Positions 43,959 to 44,233 of a DNA stretch of 44,233 nucleotides are shown piece by piece. Under the pieces are notes generated by a model, which was given only the letters and a program-made list of their open reading frames with translations, had not been told where the DNA came from and made no database searches. The stretch is taken from positions 1-44,233 of the forward strand of contig JAGBGT010000060.1 of the NCBI GenBank assembly GCA_017935865.1. The letters are read 5' to 3'. The stretch is from Ruminococcus sp. (GTDB lineage Bacteria > Bacillota > Clostridia > Oscillospirales > Ruminococcaceae). The position numbers and the translations under genes were made by a program. Position 1 is the stretch's first letter; every line of letters begins with the position of its first letter.

Positions 43959-44183
43959 GGCGAAGCCGACAAAACCGGGTTTCCAAAGGGACAATGCCCC
44001 TTTGGCAGAGTCCAGAGGCGGCGCCTCTGGCAGGGTTTGGGGCAGCGCCCCAAGTCGGCGAAGCCGATAAAACTGGGTTTCCAACGGGACAATGTCCCTT
44101 TGGCAGAGTCCAGAGGCAGCGCCTCTGGCAGGGTTTGGGGCAGCGCCCCAAATCGACCGCAGGTCGATGCAGCCTTCAGGCGT
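43959..44183 (+). repeat. Family B palindrome mosaic, unit 4, tandem 98-bp duplication
   Basis: Two near-identical 98-bp units begin at 43959 and 44057. Each holds GGCGAAGCC, the GGG-C-AAT-G-CCC palindrome, CCAGAGGC-NNC-GCCTCTGG and TTTGGGGC-AGC-GCCCCAA. The second is followed by TCGACC-GCA-GGTCGA and a tail shared with unit 2. The first unit has GGGAC with GCCCC (one mismatch), the second GGGAC with GTCCC (pairing restored). Nothing else is recognisable from here to 44233. Confidence 0.75.
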
Positions 44184-44233
44184 TCCCTTATAAACTTTTT
44201 GTCCGTATATAAAAATATAGAGAGAAATTTTCC

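Noticed and set aside
43890..44151. Overlapping open frames on both strands through the tandem repeat
   Set aside because: They arise because the palindromic modules happen to lack stops; the same peptide text appears in several frames and places, with no ribosome binding site.
43959..44183. CRISPR array
   Set aside because: Only two 98-bp units, no short direct repeats with unique spacers, and no cas genes.

Overview
The window most resembles a chromosome segment of a cellulolytic Ruminococcus (family Oscillospiraceae), close to the R. albus / R. flavefaciens lineage. The reasons are two neighbouring secreted GH5 cellulases that each end in a type I dockerin, a lipoprotein with a cohesin-like domain, an [FeFe]-hydrogenase maturase gene (hydE), Firmicutes-type operons (cysE-cysS, ecfA1-ecfA2-ecfT-truA) and strong GGAGG-type ribosome binding sites. 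Species assignment is inference. No tRNA, rRNA, CRISPR array, prophage or transposase gene was seen.

Layout. (1) 1-8021, plus strand: branched-chain amino acid genes ilvD, a small AT-rich membrane ORF, leuC, leuD, leuB, a DUF815 ATPase, a threonine deaminase with ACT domain, and ridA. RidA removes the reactive enamine/imine that threonine deaminase releases. (2) 8119-11045, plus strand: nadA, hydE and a Cys-rich U32-like protein, probably all Fe-S proteins. (3) 11233-16367, plus strand: a sialate O-acetylesterase-type SGNH esterase, cysE, cysS and glyS. (4) 34342 down to 16475, minus strand: a tightly packed run of 17 genes: ruvC, ruvA, an sseB-like gene, ruvB, a C39-like papain-fold protein, a divergent phosphoglucosamine-mutase homologue, an RlmI-like methyltransferase, ecfA1, ecfA2, ecfT, a YfhO-type membrane protein, truA, a DUF5711 protein, a CvpA-like protein, clpE, the cohesin-like lipoprotein and a DUF2752 protein. 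(5) 34543-38475, plus strand: pheA (chorismate mutase-prephenate dehydratase), a short metH without activation domain, and a small membrane-anchored HTH-like protein. (6) 39025-43900, plus strand: two GH5-dockerin cellulases, each with its own promoter.

The most unusual content is non-coding. Family A is a 172-bp hairpin element with 17-bp terminal inverted repeats. It occurs in opposite orientation at 1-160 and 11046-11217, with a short end fragment at 20895-20931. Its stems have changed by paired substitutions while the loops are nearly constant. Family B is a mosaic of short palindromes (stem, three-base centre, stem) found between genes at 16369-16475, 38609-38833, 41191-41300 and, as a 98-bp tandem duplication, 43959-44183. 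It too shows compensatory stem changes. I do not recognise either family by name.

Among proteins, the two that most merit a second look are the phosphoglucosamine-mutase homologue, whose metal and phosphate loops are altered although the catalytic serine is kept, and the cohesin-like lipoprotein, which could hold dockerin enzymes such as the two GH5 cellulases on the cell surface.
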